Shown here piece after piece: positions 1 to 9,271 of a stretch of DNA of 24,433 nt (position 1 is the first letter of the stretch; the number at the start of each line of letters is the position of its first letter). The notes under the pieces were generated by a model. That model was not told the DNA's origin, made no database searches, and was given only the letters and a program-made list of their open reading frames with translations. Both the position numbers and the translations under genes were made by a program. This DNA is from a bacterium. GTDB lineage: Bacteria; Patescibacteriota; Patescibacteriia; Buchananbacterales; UBA6539. Location of the stretch: NCBI GenBank assembly GCA_023246815.1, contig JAHFHR010000001.1:1-24433 (forward strand), written 5' to 3'.

Positions 1-23
1 TCATAGATTTTTAGTAACCACTG

Positions 24-50
24 CCCCGCCTTTGGCGGGGTTTTGGTTTT
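24..50 (+). terminator. Rho-independent terminator of an upstream gene
   Basis: A 7-bp G+C stem (CCCCGCC, loop TTT, GGCGGGG, at 24-40) is followed by a T-rich run (TTTTGGTTTTT). It would end transcription of a + strand gene lying before the window and separates it from the glycan operon promoter at 68-96. Confidence 0.85.
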
Positions 51-67
51 TATGAGGTTTATATTGA

Positions 68-96
68 TGGACACTAACATCATTTGAACGTATAAT
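68..96 (+). promoter_or_regulatory. Sigma70-type promoter of the glycan/acyl operon
   Basis: A -35 box TGGACA (68-73, 5 of 6 matches to TTGACA) and a perfect -10 box TATAAT (91-96) are separated by 17 bp. The start site would be near 103, giving a leader of about 26 nt. It is the only strong promoter seen before the eleven-gene run ending at 11819. Confidence 0.7.
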
Positions 97-128
97 AGTA
101 CTAAGTATTTGTTCTATTTTTTAAGGAA

Positions 129-1619
129 ATGAGCCTCTTTCGTCAATTAACACCAGTCAAGATTGTGCTGCTGGCCGCAACGCTGGTGGGGGTATTTTTT
201 GTTGTGTACAGTCCACATTTTTCATACCCATTCCCCTTTCATATTGATGAGTGGCACCACATTGATCAGTCAATTTTGCTGGGGAGCTATGGTGATTACT
301 TTGATCGCTTACGCGTTGACCTTGAGGCGCGACCGAACAGTTTTGAAATCGGCTTTCATTTATTTTTACTACTACTGTCGCTTATTGTTAACGTCCCTAC
401 CACGCTGCAATTTATGCCCGGGCTGTGGGCGGTGTTGACGGCCAGCGTTCTTTTTTATACGACCTACAAATTAACTCGAGGTAATTTTTTGGCAGCGTGG
501 CTGGCAATCATTTTTTTTGCATCAATCAAATCAAACGTTAATCTAACGGGGCTGTGGTTTTTTACGCCCTTGACGTTTGCCGCACCATTTTTGTTTTTAT
601 ACATGTATTTATTCAGTGAGGGACTATTGCGTCAGGACAAGCGAATGGTGCTGGGGAGTCTTGCCATTATGGTATTTTTAATTCCGACCCATTCGGTCTC
701 ACTTTTGTTTGCGTTGCCGGCACTGACCATGTACGGTCTTTTTTATTGGAGATATATCCTTTCGGAATGGAAGTTTTTTTGGATTTTTTTGGTTATCCCA
801 GTAGCTGGTTTTATCTTTTTTAAGGATGCGCTTGGGCTTGCTTGGGGGGAAGCGTTTGTGCACTTTGCGCAAGGCATTCAGTTTCCCTATGGTTGGGGGG
901 TTTTAGAGTTAAATAATTCTTTATTCGAGGTGTACACCCTTGTTGGTGTTGTTTTTGCATTTGCCGGAGTTGTTTTGATTACCATGAAGCCAGAGCGGTG
1001 GCGATTTTTATTGTACCTATTATGGCCACTCAACGCTTTTATACTCATTGTGCTTTTTAGAGCAACTGGCATCTCATTTTTGGCCCCTTTCCAGCGCAAT
1101 CTATACTACTTGGCACTGGGGTTGCCAGTATTAAGTGGTGTGGGCGCCGCGCACCTTATCACTTTTACCAGTGAGCAGTTTAAGCGTTTTTTGTCATCAG
1201 CCAAGGATATTGAATATATAACCAAGGTGCTTACCGTTGGGGTGGTTATGGTAACCGTTCTTTTTTCATTTGTTTCTTACTACGAGGTTCCGGCCGGACT
1301 CGAGCTTTACCAACCGATTAATAAGGCAGACTACGCCGCGCTTCAATTTCTAGCTCAGCAACCACCAGGGCATGTTTTAGCATCACCGTTTGTATCAACG
1401 GCGGTGTTCTCGGTGTCAGGCATGCGTCCGCTAGCAACGGTTTTCTTTGATTCACAGTTTCGTGGCATCACGGAGCAATTTTTTGTTGTTGACTGTGAGC
1501 AAAAAAATGCATTGCTGCAGGGCGTTGAGGAGCGTCTGTATATTATTTCACAGCGAGCACTTACGTGTGGTTGGAATACTATTTATAATGATGATGATTA
1601 TATTTATCAAATAAATTAA
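129..1619 (+). CDS. Polytopic GT-C-like membrane glycosyltransferase
   Basis: A 496-residue integral membrane protein. A first membrane helix (about residues 11-30) is followed by an external loop with the acidic motif FHIDEWHH (37-44). An Asp/Glu pair at this place is the usual metal- and donor-binding site of GT-C enzymes, which use polyprenyl-phosphate sugars outside the membrane. Further hydrophobic helices run to about residue 385 (near 88-112, 120-160, 175-210, 215-235, 265-285, 293-340, 365-385), then comes a soluble tail of about 110 residues. ATG is preceded by AAGGAA, but only 1-2 nt away, so the SD is poorly placed. It is first in the operon and 7 nt before a GT2 that could make its lipid-linked donor. 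Acceptor and sugar cannot be told; the family assignment rests on topology and the DE motif. Confidence 0.7.
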   Translation: MSLFRQLTPVKIVLLAATLVGVFFVVYSPHFSYPFPFHIDEWHHIDQSILLGSYGDYFDRLRVDLEARPNSFEIGFHLFLLLLSLIVNVPTTLQFMPGLWAVLTASVLFYTTYKLTRGNFLAAWLAIIFFASIKSNVNLTGLWFFTPLTFAAPFLFLYMYLFSEGLLRQDKRMVLGSLAIMVFLIPTHSVSLLFALPALTMYGLFYWRYILSEWKFFWIFLVIPVAGFIFFKDALGLAWGEAFVHFAQGIQFPYGWGVLELNNSLFEVYTLVGVVFAFAGVVLITMKPERWRFLLYLLWPLNAFILIVLFRATGISFLAPFQRNLYYLALGLPVLSGVGAAHLITFTSEQFKRFLSSAKDIEYITKVLTVGVVMVTVLFSFVSYYEVPAGLELYQPINKADYAALQFLAQQPPGHVLASPFVSTAVFSVSGMRPLATVFFDSQFRGITEQFFVVDCEQKNALLQGVEERLYIISQRALTCGWNTIYNDDDYIYQIN

Positions 1620-1626
1620 TTCCGGC

Positions 1627-2328
1627 ATGTCTAAACAATATCCAGAAATTTCCATTATTTTACCCTGTCGTGATGAGGAGGCAGCTATTGGTTGGTGCTT
1701 AGAGCAGTTACGGCTGGTGATCACTTGCTATAATCTTTCAGCTGAAATTGTTGTCTCTGATTCTTCTTCTGATCGATCTCCCGAAATTGTCGCACAGTAT
1801 GCGGAGGTAAAATTAGTGAAACATAATCAGATTGGCTATGGCCGTGCCTATTTGGCAGGAGCGGCCGCGGCCACCGGGCAGTATTTATTTTTTGCCGATG
1901 CTGATGCCACCTATGATTTTCAGGAGATCCCTCGCTTTATTGCCGGGCTACGAGATGGGGAAGATTTTGTTATTGGTAATCGCTTTGCAGGGGCAATTGA
2001 ATCAGGCGCCATGCCCTGGCTACACCGATATTTGGGCAATCCGTTGTTGTCTGCCTTAACACGGTTCATTTTTAAACTATCAGTACGTGATGTACACTGC
2101 GGTATGCGCGCGCTTAAGCGTTCTGCCTTTGAAGCGATGCAATTAAAAACGTCGGGCATGGAGCTTGCCACTGAAATGGTGGTAAAAGCTAAAGTCCTTG
2201 GCCTCCGCGTTGCTCAACTGCCTATCAACTATCATTCGCGGCTCGGGACTTCAAAATTAAAGACTTTTTCTGACGGTTGGCGCCATTTGCGGTTTATGGC
2301 AAGCGCCATGAATATGAATGAGAAATGA
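1627..2328 (+). CDS. GT2 polyprenyl-phosphate sugar synthase-like glycosyltransferase
   Basis: A 233-residue GT-A fold enzyme of the dolichol-phosphate mannose/glucose synthase type. Visible are the N-terminal nucleotide-binding strand (ISIILPCRDEE, about 8-18), the DSSSD segment at 45-49, the metal-binding motif DADAT at 91-95, VIGNRF at about 115-120, and a conserved C-terminal half (VHCGMRALKR, then the LGTSKL region). It has no C-terminal membrane helices, unlike GtrB-type proteins, so it probably works at the inner membrane face. The expected role is to transfer a sugar from a nucleotide donor to a polyprenyl phosphate. It sits between GT-C-like genes that need such donors, and its stop overlaps the next start (ATGA, 2325-2328), suggesting translational coupling. 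Sugar identity is unknown. Confidence 0.85.
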   Translation: MSKQYPEISIILPCRDEEAAIGWCLEQLRLVITCYNLSAEIVVSDSSSDRSPEIVAQYAEVKLVKHNQIGYGRAYLAGAAAATGQYLFFADADATYDFQEIPRFIAGLRDGEDFVIGNRFAGAIESGAMPWLHRYLGNPLLSALTRFIFKLSVRDVHCGMRALKRSAFEAMQLKTSGMELATEMVVKAKVLGLRVAQLPINYHSRLGTSKLKTFSDGWRHLRFMASAMNMNEK

Positions 2329-3947
2329 GCATGTTACCACTACCGGTGCTCAGTCATCCCAAACGTTTAGCGTGGGGGCTATTGCTACTGAGCACTATTT
2401 TTTTGTTAGGGTATCAGTTACGCGCGTACCACGATATTCACTCTTTTTTACCGTATTCTCCCTACGAAGCTTACGATGCGCATACTCTTGAGCGCGGAGA
2501 CCGTTTTTTTAGCGACCACATTCCCCTCTATCCGACTAAGTTTTTGATTCGTTTGGTAACAGAAACTTTTTTTGGTTCACTGTATGTCCTCTATCTCGCT
2601 GGCTTTGTCGCGGTTTTCTTACTGGGGCGTTTTTTTTCAAAAAATGATCTTGGAGGCGTGCTCGCTGTTATGTTATATGCGATTGCCCCTGACAATCTAC
2701 TCCAGTATACTAAAACGGTTTTAGTAAATGATAGCGGTGTGTCGTATATTGCAGCACTTTTTGCAATTCTGTCGCTTGGGGCTTATCTACGATCAAGGCT
2801 TCGAGTATGGCTACTTTTATTTTTTCTCTGTGGTGTGATTGCGCTCACCTCATATCATACCGGAGCAGCGGCATTCGCAATAATCCTTCTTGCTTCGTTG
2901 GGATCTCTGGCGTTGAGTAGTATGTTAAGCATCAGCTCCGCGATCACTATTGGTGGATTACTACTTCTTTATAGCGTTTGGTTGATCTTTGTCGATCCCG
3001 AGCAGTTCGCGCTTTTTTATCAGACCGTGCGACCGGACATGTTAGCGTATGCGCTAGCTGGCTTGCTGGTAGCAGTTGGTGTACTTTTTTTATTTTCTCT
3101 TTCTAGATTCTCCAAACGACTTTACAGCCTCTCTGAGTGGTTGCCGCTACTTGCGGTAGTTAGCGGGGCGCTACTATTGCTAAGCGACACTGATATTTTT
3201 GGTAGACTACTAGGAGTGAGTTCAGATTCAGGTGGGCACTATTTGTCTTTGCTAACGCTCAACAGTGCTTTAGCACAGGCGCTGTTGGTCTGTTTGTATA
3301 GCAGTATGGTAGTGCCGTTTTTCTCTAAACGAATCTTAAACCTTGAGCAGACACTCTTGCGTGGCTGGATGGTCGGGGTAGTATTGGTTGGGGTAGCGCT
3401 TATTGCTGGCGGGTACATGAGTCGGATACCCGACTATCTATTTCCTATTTGTTATGTATTTTTTGCATGCTATTGGTCGGACCGCTTTAGATTCAGAAAA
3501 ATTGTAGTGATTGCCACTGTATTACTATTAGTTGTTGCGCAACTTCGTATCTTGGAAGATCCTTTTTCACAACGCCGTTTTTATACTTTGGCTGAAGTGG
3601 AATCTGCTCGTGCAGTTGCCGCTCGTAACCTAGCAGGACCAGTGATGTCTGACTTGCGTACCGCCGCGCTATTACGGTACGTTGGGATGTCCGACGTTCA
3701 ATTTTTTTCCGAAAATAGTACAGAGCACCACACATTGTTTTATGGGTACGATCAACTTTATCCTTCTGATGATACGTCGTACGTGATACTCACTCGTGCA
3801 ATGCGTGATGTCGTGTATGCCACTAATTTTCAAACGACACCACTTGATGCCAGCGTATATGCTTTTTATCGAGAACGATTTACCGAGGTATACAGTGATG
3901 GAATATTTTATGTCTACGAACTTTCCGTGCCTCCTAATCTGCAATAG
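2325..3947 (+). CDS. Polytopic membrane protein, GT-C-like
   Basis: A 540-residue protein with about eleven to thirteen hydrophobic helices over residues 15-410 and a soluble tail of about 130 residues. After the first helix there is a loop with acidic residues (YSPYEAYDAH, about 44-53), then the segment DHIPLYPTKF. This layout, a charged first loop followed by many helices and a soluble C-terminal domain, is that of GT-C glycosyltransferases and oligosaccharyltransferase-like proteins, but no family-specific signature is clear. The start ATG overlaps the stop of the preceding GT2 by 4 nt and lacks its own SD. It could instead be a non-catalytic partner or a polymerase-like protein. Confidence 0.6.
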   Translation: MSMLPLPVLSHPKRLAWGLLLLSTIFLLGYQLRAYHDIHSFLPYSPYEAYDAHTLERGDRFFSDHIPLYPTKFLIRLVTETFFGSLYVLYLAGFVAVFLLGRFFSKNDLGGVLAVMLYAIAPDNLLQYTKTVLVNDSGVSYIAALFAILSLGAYLRSRLRVWLLLFFLCGVIALTSYHTGAAAFAIILLASLGSLALSSMLSISSAITIGGLLLLYSVWLIFVDPEQFALFYQTVRPDMLAYALAGLLVAVGVLFLFSLSRFSKRLYSLSEWLPLLAVVSGALLLLSDTDIFGRLLGVSSDSGGHYLSLLTLNSALAQALLVCLYSSMVVPFFSKRILNLEQTLLRGWMVGVVLVGVALIAGGYMSRIPDYLFPICYVFFACYWSDRFRFRKIVVIATVLLLVVAQLRILEDPFSQRRFYTLAEVESARAVAARNLAGPVMSDLRTAALLRYVGMSDVQFFSENSTEHHTLFYGYDQLYPSDDTSYVILTRAMRDVVYATNFQTTPLDASVYAFYRERFTEVYSDGIFYVYELSVPPNLQ

Positions 3948-3949
3948 CC

Positions 3950-5881
3950 ATGTTTGTGCCTAAGTTATCATCGTTACTCCGAATCCCCAGCCAGTACACG
4001 GCGTGGCTACTCTTGTTGGTTGTGGCAGCGTATGTGCTTCGTATATTGCCCTATGCACTCGGGTATAACTTGCCTATCGCTCAAGAAGGAATGCGGGATT
4101 TTCAGCAGGTGCAGTACTTACTTGAGCATCACCAGATCAATGCGACAGCTAGCTACTTTGATTATGGTGCGTTCCCCGTGCTGCATATACTGGTTGCGGC
4201 TATTGCCTGGCTTGGGTTTGATCCGCTGCGGGTTTTTCTTTTTGTGCCCCAGCTGTTTCCCAGTATTGGATTAATTTTTTTCTATTTTTTTCTAAGTCGT
4301 TACTTTTCAAAAGCTCAAAGTCTCTGGGCAATTTTTTGTGTAGCAGTATTTATCCCCCACATCTATTGGACCGCGCAACCAGTGCGCGAAACAACGGGGT
4401 TATTTTTCTTTCCGCTCATTATCTATGGACTTGATCGTGTCCTGCAGCCCATTACTAGGCAGAAGCGCTGGGCATGGTGGCTATTTCTGGTGTCTTCACT
4501 TGGGTTGCTGGTTGTTACCCACCATTGGACAAGCGTAATGGTAGTCGCATGGATTTTTGCTTATAGTTTAGTCTGGGTTGATAAACCTCGGCCTGTTGCC
4601 ACGGGATTATTGCTTGGAACTGGATTTCTAAGTGTAACCTTGCTCTACTGGTTTTTCTTTTTTGAACGCGGCCTTGAACTATTATATTCTCTGCTGTCGC
4701 CCGTACCGCTTGTGCTACTACTCGGAGTATTGTTATCCATAATGCTCGGTCACACGGTGAGTACTGGTTCGGTCGCGCTACGCTGTATTAGTGCGTGCAG
4801 AACCCTTCCTGGAGCAATTATTGCTTCTGTTCTTGGGGGCTCCGCAGCAGTAGTGGTTGGATTTTTTTTACTACCAATTAACTATCCGCTACTAGTGTGG
4901 GGATTTTTTATTGTCCTAGCAGTGTTATTTTTTATCGGATTTTTTAAGAGATCAACTCTGCACACCGATCAATTATTGCTTCTGTCTACCGCCTACCTAT
5001 TAGTGTGGCCCGTGGTGATGCCGCTGGTGCTATTGGGCAATGATTTAAATACAGTTCCTTTTGATCCTTTTAGAACAGCTGAGTTTATTATTTATCCGTT
5101 AAGCCCATTAATTGCTGCTGGTATACTTTATGCACTGCGCACTAGTCGTTGGTTCGCCTACCTGGCCATCGTGCTACTAGGAGCGCTCTCCACTATGGCA
5201 TACCCAACTATCTATATTTTTAACACTAATTTTTATGGTACTCTGTTATATGATATTCGTAGTGACTTGCGATACATTTCCCCTGCTGTTCAGCAGCTGG
5301 TGTCTTTGGCCGCTGCGGACGGCAAGGCTGTGCGTACGCCTTTGTCAGAAATCGCCACCTACCAAGAAGCATTTTTTGGGGTCAAATCGAGCCAGTATAC
5401 TTTGGTGACCGCACAAGACCAGCGAGTAAAGAATCACGCCGCTTTGATTAATCACGAGATCGCTGGCGTTAGTATCAACGAATACTGGGAAGATTATCAG
5501 AGTATTTTTCCAGAACTCATTGTAGCTCGGCGCGGCGAGGATTTATTATTGCGAGATCCATTGCTTGATGCTGGGTTTATTTCACAAACCGCTGATCGAT
5601 TGCTGACCATTGGTGCTGTGCCAAGTGTCACCGTAGTATATGAAAATACGGGGACTGACCGGTGGCGAACTAATCGCGGTGATGAGCTAACTAGTAATCA
5701 TGGCTATAGTATCCCCTTGCCTTATGATGTTGTACCCGGAGCTCGTGTTACTTTTTTTGCTATACAGCCTCTTGTTGGCATCCTTGGTGTTTATGATGTT
5801 GTCTGGAGGATGCATCGCCCAGGCCTTGGATTTTTTGGTTCATCAAGCCCAACCACTACGGTTACCTTGATTAGAGAGTAG
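3950..5881 (+). CDS. Large polytopic membrane protein, GT-C-like
   Basis: A 643-residue protein. After a first helix (about 17-36) comes a loop with an acidic site (EGMRDF, Asp50), then ten or more helices up to about residue 425. The C-terminal roughly 210 residues are soluble and end in a beta-rich segment of about 85 residues. The plan recalls AglB/PMT-like GT-C proteins with a C-terminal extracytoplasmic domain. A WWDYG-type motif of true oligosaccharyltransferases is not evident. It starts 3 nt after the previous gene. It may transfer a sugar or glycan from a polyprenyl carrier onto a surface acceptor; this is inference. Confidence 0.6.
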   Translation: MFVPKLSSLLRIPSQYTAWLLLLVVAAYVLRILPYALGYNLPIAQEGMRDFQQVQYLLEHHQINATASYFDYGAFPVLHILVAAIAWLGFDPLRVFLFVPQLFPSIGLIFFYFFLSRYFSKAQSLWAIFCVAVFIPHIYWTAQPVRETTGLFFFPLIIYGLDRVLQPITRQKRWAWWLFLVSSLGLLVVTHHWTSVMVVAWIFAYSLVWVDKPRPVATGLLLGTGFLSVTLLYWFFFFERGLELLYSLLSPVPLVLLLGVLLSIMLGHTVSTGSVALRCISACRTLPGAIIASVLGGSAAVVVGFFLLPINYPLLVWGFFIVLAVLFFIGFFKRSTLHTDQLLLLSTAYLLVWPVVMPLVLLGNDLNTVPFDPFRTAEFIIYPLSPLIAAGILYALRTSRWFAYLAIVLLGALSTMAYPTIYIFNTNFYGTLLYDIRSDLRYISPAVQQLVSLAAADGKAVRTPLSEIATYQEAFFGVKSSQYTLVTAQDQRVKNHAALINHEIAGVSINEYWEDYQSIFPELIVARRGEDLLLRDPLLDAGFISQTADRLLTIGAVPSVTVVYENTGTDRWRTNRGDELTSNHGYSIPLPYDVVPGARVTFFAIQPLVGILGVYDVVWRMHRPGLGFFGSSSPTTTVTLIRE

Positions 5882-5887
5882 ACTGTT

Positions 5888-6979
5888 ATGCGAGTTGCCA
5901 TTTTCCACAATTTTATGGACAATATCGGTGGTGCTGAGTATGTTGATTTAGTTCTTGCTCAAGCGCTCGGTGCTGATATTTATACCACTAACATCAACCA
6001 AGGGAAGATTGCTAAGCTTGGTTTTTCAACGGACAACATTTTTAGCATCGGTTCTGTGCCGGTCAATCAACCCCTGCGCAATGAAGCAGCGCATCAGCGA
6101 TTTAAGCGTCTGAATTTGGGCACTCGTTACGATGCCTATATTATTGCCGGTGATTGGGCAATGGCTGCTGCTATTCATAACAAGCCCAATCTTTGGTACA
6201 TTTATTCTCCGGCTCGTGAAATCTGGGATGCTCACGAATTTACTCGGCAGACATTGGTACCTGCGCCAGCTCGTCCTTTATTTACGGCTTGGGCAAAGCA
6301 TCATCGCAGACAAACGTTACAGAACCTGCAGCATATTAATCGTTTTGTTGCTATTTCTGAAAATGTTCGTTCTCGGGTGCAACGTTACTTGAGGCGTGAT
6401 GCTGTGGTGGTTCACCCACCGACGGACACTCAGCGTTTTAGGTATCAGGGAAATGGAGATTTTTGGTTGTCAGTTAATCGGCTATTCCATCATAAGCGCG
6501 TTGAGTTACAGCTTCAGGCGTTTTCGATGTTACCCCAGGAACAGCTGGTGATTGTTGGCTCATATGAGCGTTCACGTCATTTCCGTCGCTATGCTCAAGA
6601 GATGGAGCGGCTTAAGCCAGCCAACGTAACCTTATTGCACTGGGTTGATGCGCAGGCACTTGTTGATTTATATGCTCGTTGTCGGGGATTTTTAACCACT
6701 TCAATGGACGAAGACTATGGAATGGGGCCGGTTGAGGCAATGGCTGCAGGTAAACCGGTCATTGCTCCGAATGAAGGAGGGTACCGTGAAACCGTTATTG
6801 ATGGTCAAACTGGGGTGCTTATTGATGCTATCACCCCTGAAAAAATAGTAGCTGCGATAGGTGTGGTTGGTCCTCGTGCCGCTGAATATCAAATAGCCTG
6901 TCAAAAACGAGCCCAACAGTTTGATGTATCGATTTTCATTTCTAAAATGCAAGAACAGCTTAATGAGCTTATTAAATAA
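5888..6979 (+). CDS. GT4 family glycosyltransferase
   Basis: A 363-residue GT-B fold retaining glycosyltransferase. The N-terminal domain opens with a typical strand and glycine-rich acceptor-side loop (VAIFHNFMDNIGGAE, 3-17). The C-terminal domain carries the donor-binding EX7E motif with Glu275 and Glu283 (EDYGMGPVE), followed by AAGKPVIAPNEGG and the DGQTGVL stretch. Length is normal for the family. It is cytoplasmic and uses a nucleotide-sugar donor, presumably extending a lipid-linked glycan. The gene starts 6 nt after its neighbour, and the next gene begins directly after its stop. Specificity cannot be read from sequence. Confidence 0.88.
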   Translation: MRVAIFHNFMDNIGGAEYVDLVLAQALGADIYTTNINQGKIAKLGFSTDNIFSIGSVPVNQPLRNEAAHQRFKRLNLGTRYDAYIIAGDWAMAAAIHNKPNLWYIYSPAREIWDAHEFTRQTLVPAPARPLFTAWAKHHRRQTLQNLQHINRFVAISENVRSRVQRYLRRDAVVVHPPTDTQRFRYQGNGDFWLSVNRLFHHKRVELQLQAFSMLPQEQLVIVGSYERSRHFRRYAQEMERLKPANVTLLHWVDAQALVDLYARCRGFLTTSMDEDYGMGPVEAMAAGKPVIAPNEGGYRETVIDGQTGVLIDAITPEKIVAAIGVVGPRAAEYQIACQKRAQQFDVSIFISKMQEQLNELIK

Positions 6980-7828
6980 ATGAAACCGACTGTTTCTGTT
7001 ATTATTCCCGTGTATAATGGCGCGGCAACGCTTCGTGCGTGCCTTGCATCCGTGTTAGCACAGGCGTACCCTAGTTTTGAAGTGATTGTGGTTGATAATA
7101 ATTCTACTGACACCACAGCTGATATTATTAAATCGTTTGGTGATCAGGTGCGCTCTGTGTTTTTAGCGAAAAGGGGTCGTGGTAATGCTCGCAATGCAGG
7201 CATTGCTGCCGCGCACGGCGACAGTATTGTTTTTACTGATTGTGACTGCATTGCCTCGTCCGACTGGCTGGCTTGTCTTGTCGCGCCGCTACTCAGTAGT
7301 AGCGCCAGTGCCGTGACCGGATTTCATGTTGCTGCTACTACTGACTATTGGGCACGACAGGTACAGCAACGCGATCAGATTTACTTTGATCGAGTCCGAA
7401 ATGGAGAATGGATTCATCATGTTGACACTAAAAATTTTGCTATCGATGGCACACTAATGCGTGCGATGTTATTTAATGAAAGTTTGCAGAATATGGAAGA
7501 CTACGATTTTTGCCTTCGGCTTACGACCGCTGGTGTGCCTATTTCATTTGCTCCTAACGCAGTAGTGGCCCACCACCACCGTTCATCATTGCGCGCAGTG
7601 ATAGCCACTAATCTTTCTCGCGGATACTGGATCGGGCGCGTACAGCGCATGCATCATTCTCGGCAGATAGTACCTCCTATGGGCGAGAGTTTTAGTCTGG
7701 GGAATGCAATTAGTTTTCCGATTTGGCTGGTAGGGCAGCTCGTTCGTCATCCCGCGCACTTCCCCTATCTCTTTATTTCTGAAATCAGTTGGCGACTCGG
7801 CAGTATTTGGCAATTTTTTAAGTTATGA
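6980..7828 (+). CDS. GT2 family glycosyltransferase
   Basis: A 282-residue GT-A enzyme with the standard start VSVIIPVYNGAATL (5-18), VVDNNSTDTT (37-46), the metal-binding DCD motif at 87-89, and the catalytic-base region MEDYDFCLR with the ED pair at 173-174. The C-terminal part has amphipathic or hydrophobic segments that may attach it to the membrane. It directly abuts the GT4 stop (zero spacing) and overlaps the next start by 4 nt (ATGA), so translation is likely coupled. It probably adds one residue of the surface glycan; donor and linkage are unknown. Confidence 0.88.
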   Translation: MKPTVSVIIPVYNGAATLRACLASVLAQAYPSFEVIVVDNNSTDTTADIIKSFGDQVRSVFLAKRGRGNARNAGIAAAHGDSIVFTDCDCIASSDWLACLVAPLLSSSASAVTGFHVAATTDYWARQVQQRDQIYFDRVRNGEWIHHVDTKNFAIDGTLMRAMLFNESLQNMEDYDFCLRLTTAGVPISFAPNAVVAHHHRSSLRAVIATNLSRGYWIGRVQRMHHSRQIVPPMGESFSLGNAISFPIWLVGQLVRHPAHFPYLFISEISWRLGSIWQFFKL

Positions 7829-8865
7829 ACGATCATCGTAAAAATCTTTTAGTTACCTTGGCTGATCGGGCCTATCTGTCAGCTGCACAGCAGCTATTTG
7901 CGAGTGCCCACTTGCACGGCGGTTGGGATGGCGATTACATGTTGCTCACCCCAGAGGACGTTGATGATTCTGAGCTTGCGTGGTTTTACCGACAGGGGGT
8001 TGTTGTAAAAAAGTTGCCCATTCCTGTGCACTACGCTGGTGCGACTGGCTTTCCGTTAACTATTTATTTAATGCTGCATCTGTTTACGCCAATGGTTGCG
8101 GCGTGGGATCAGGTGGTGTTTATAGACGCAGACTGTATTGTTCGCGCCTCACTTGCTGAACTATCTCATGTACCTAGTTTTTCGGCAATTCGTGATGTGT
8201 TAAAAATGAAACTTGCTGATCAATTTCGCTGGTATTTTGTTCAAGTTTCTAGTGCCTCTCTTTACCAACTTTCTCCTGTCTCTCATCTTGAATACAAGAA
8301 TACCTATTCGCGGTTGAAACACGAGTACCCACTCCGCAGCCCTTCGTTTAATTTGGGAGTACTTGCGTTTCCAACATCAATTATTACCGACGAGCTACTA
8401 AGCAACTTACATCGTATCTACCAAACATACGGGGCCATCGGAGCTTTTGCAATTCAAGGCGATCTCAACCTTCTTTTTGCTGAGCGCTGGCACCACTTGC
8501 CTCCCGCATACAATGCCTTTGCTTATTATTGGATGAGCCACTACGGACTTTCTCGGGAGCGCGTTGACGGAGTGTTGCTCCATTTTGCTGGAGGGCCGAA
8601 GCCTTGGGAAACGAGCAATCCTTTTTATCCGGAATGGAAGGAAAATTTTGATGCTTCCGAGAATATTGATCTTCAAATATTTCGACCAGCAACCCGAATT
8701 TGGAATACGGAGGAGTTGGAAGAGCACCAGCTTTTTATGGATACTAAACATTTTGAATATACAGTTTGGTTTACGATCGATCGTAGTCTTGGTAACCTCG
8801 GTAAGGCAGTTCGTTGGTGCTCACCACGACTATATGACTTCATAAAACGACTGATTGTCGGATAG
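7825..8865 (+). CDS. GT8-like glycosyltransferase
   Basis: A 346-residue protein with the motif order of GT8 enzymes (LgtC/glycogenin type): DADC with the metal-binding DxD at 101-103, SFNLGVLAFP corresponding to the family's FNSG.L segment, QGDLNLLF corresponding to the D.D..N motif, and HFAGGPKPW, the C-terminal His/Lys site that contacts the UDP diphosphate. A retaining transferase using a UDP-sugar is expected. The start overlaps the previous stop (ATGA). It is the last glycosyltransferase of the operon; the acyl module begins about 40 nt downstream. Confidence 0.82.
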   Translation: MNDHRKNLLVTLADRAYLSAAQQLFASAHLHGGWDGDYMLLTPEDVDDSELAWFYRQGVVVKKLPIPVHYAGATGFPLTIYLMLHLFTPMVAAWDQVVFIDADCIVRASLAELSHVPSFSAIRDVLKMKLADQFRWYFVQVSSASLYQLSPVSHLEYKNTYSRLKHEYPLRSPSFNLGVLAFPTSIITDELLSNLHRIYQTYGAIGAFAIQGDLNLLFAERWHHLPPAYNAFAYYWMSHYGLSRERVDGVLLHFAGGPKPWETSNPFYPEWKENFDASENIDLQIFRPATRIWNTEELEEHQLFMDTKHFEYTVWFTIDRSLGNLGKAVRWCSPRLYDFIKRLIVG

Positions 8866-8883
8866 GCGGCAATGGTATATCAT
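8855..8883 (+). promoter_or_regulatory. Possible internal promoter before the acyl module
   Basis: TTGTCG (8855-8860) and TATCAT (8878-8883) are 17 bp apart, matching sigma70 boxes at 4 of 6 and 5 of 6 positions. The putative start near 8890 would let the four acyl genes be expressed separately. It overlaps the end of the GT8 gene, and a chance match cannot be excluded. Confidence 0.3.
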
Positions 8884-8906
8884 AAGGTAGTAATTTGTTT
8901 ACTTGT

Positions 8907-9269
8907 ATGAACACCGCTACCATTGGGCTAGGCGTTGATCTTGAAGAAAATAAACGTTTTTTAGGGTTGGATCGCGTTGCTGATCGGCCATTTTTAGAAA
9001 AAATTTTTACCCCACAAGAGCTGGACTACTGTTTCAGTAGGCCGCTACCGGCACAACATTTATGCGCTTGTTTTGTCGGCAAAGAAGCAGTCATTAAAGC
9101 TCTGGGTAGTTGCGGTCAGACTATCAGCAGCTACCACGATATTGAAATTGGCCATGCGTCTGACGGCGCACCGGTTGTTACCCTTGCTCATCATCCAACA
9201 GCACACGTTACCATTAGTCTTTCGCACAGTGCCCAACAATCAGTAGCATTTGTGCTTCTGTATTGGTGA
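8907..9269 (+). CDS. acpS: Holo-[acyl-carrier-protein] synthase (AcpS-type phosphopantetheinyl transferase)
   Basis: A 120-residue enzyme that moves 4'-phosphopantetheine from CoA to the serine of apo-ACP. It shows the N-terminal metal-binding motif GLGVDLEE (equivalent to GIGTDIVEI), the central FVGKEAVIKALG motif with the catalytic Glu/Lys, and the final ISLSHS segment. Length is normal. I chose the ATG at 8907; an in-frame TTG at 8895 is also possible and has an AAGG 7 nt upstream. Its likely substrate is the ACP encoded 2 nt downstream. Together with the following ligase and acyltransferase it makes the operon self-sufficient for producing and using a charged carrier protein. Confidence 0.9.
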   Translation: MNTATIGLGVDLEENKRFLGLDRVADRPFLEKIFTPQELDYCFSRPLPAQHLCACFVGKEAVIKALGSCGQTISSYHDIEIGHASDGAPVVTLAHHPTAHVTISLSHSAQQSVAFVLLYW

Positions 9270-9271
9270 AT

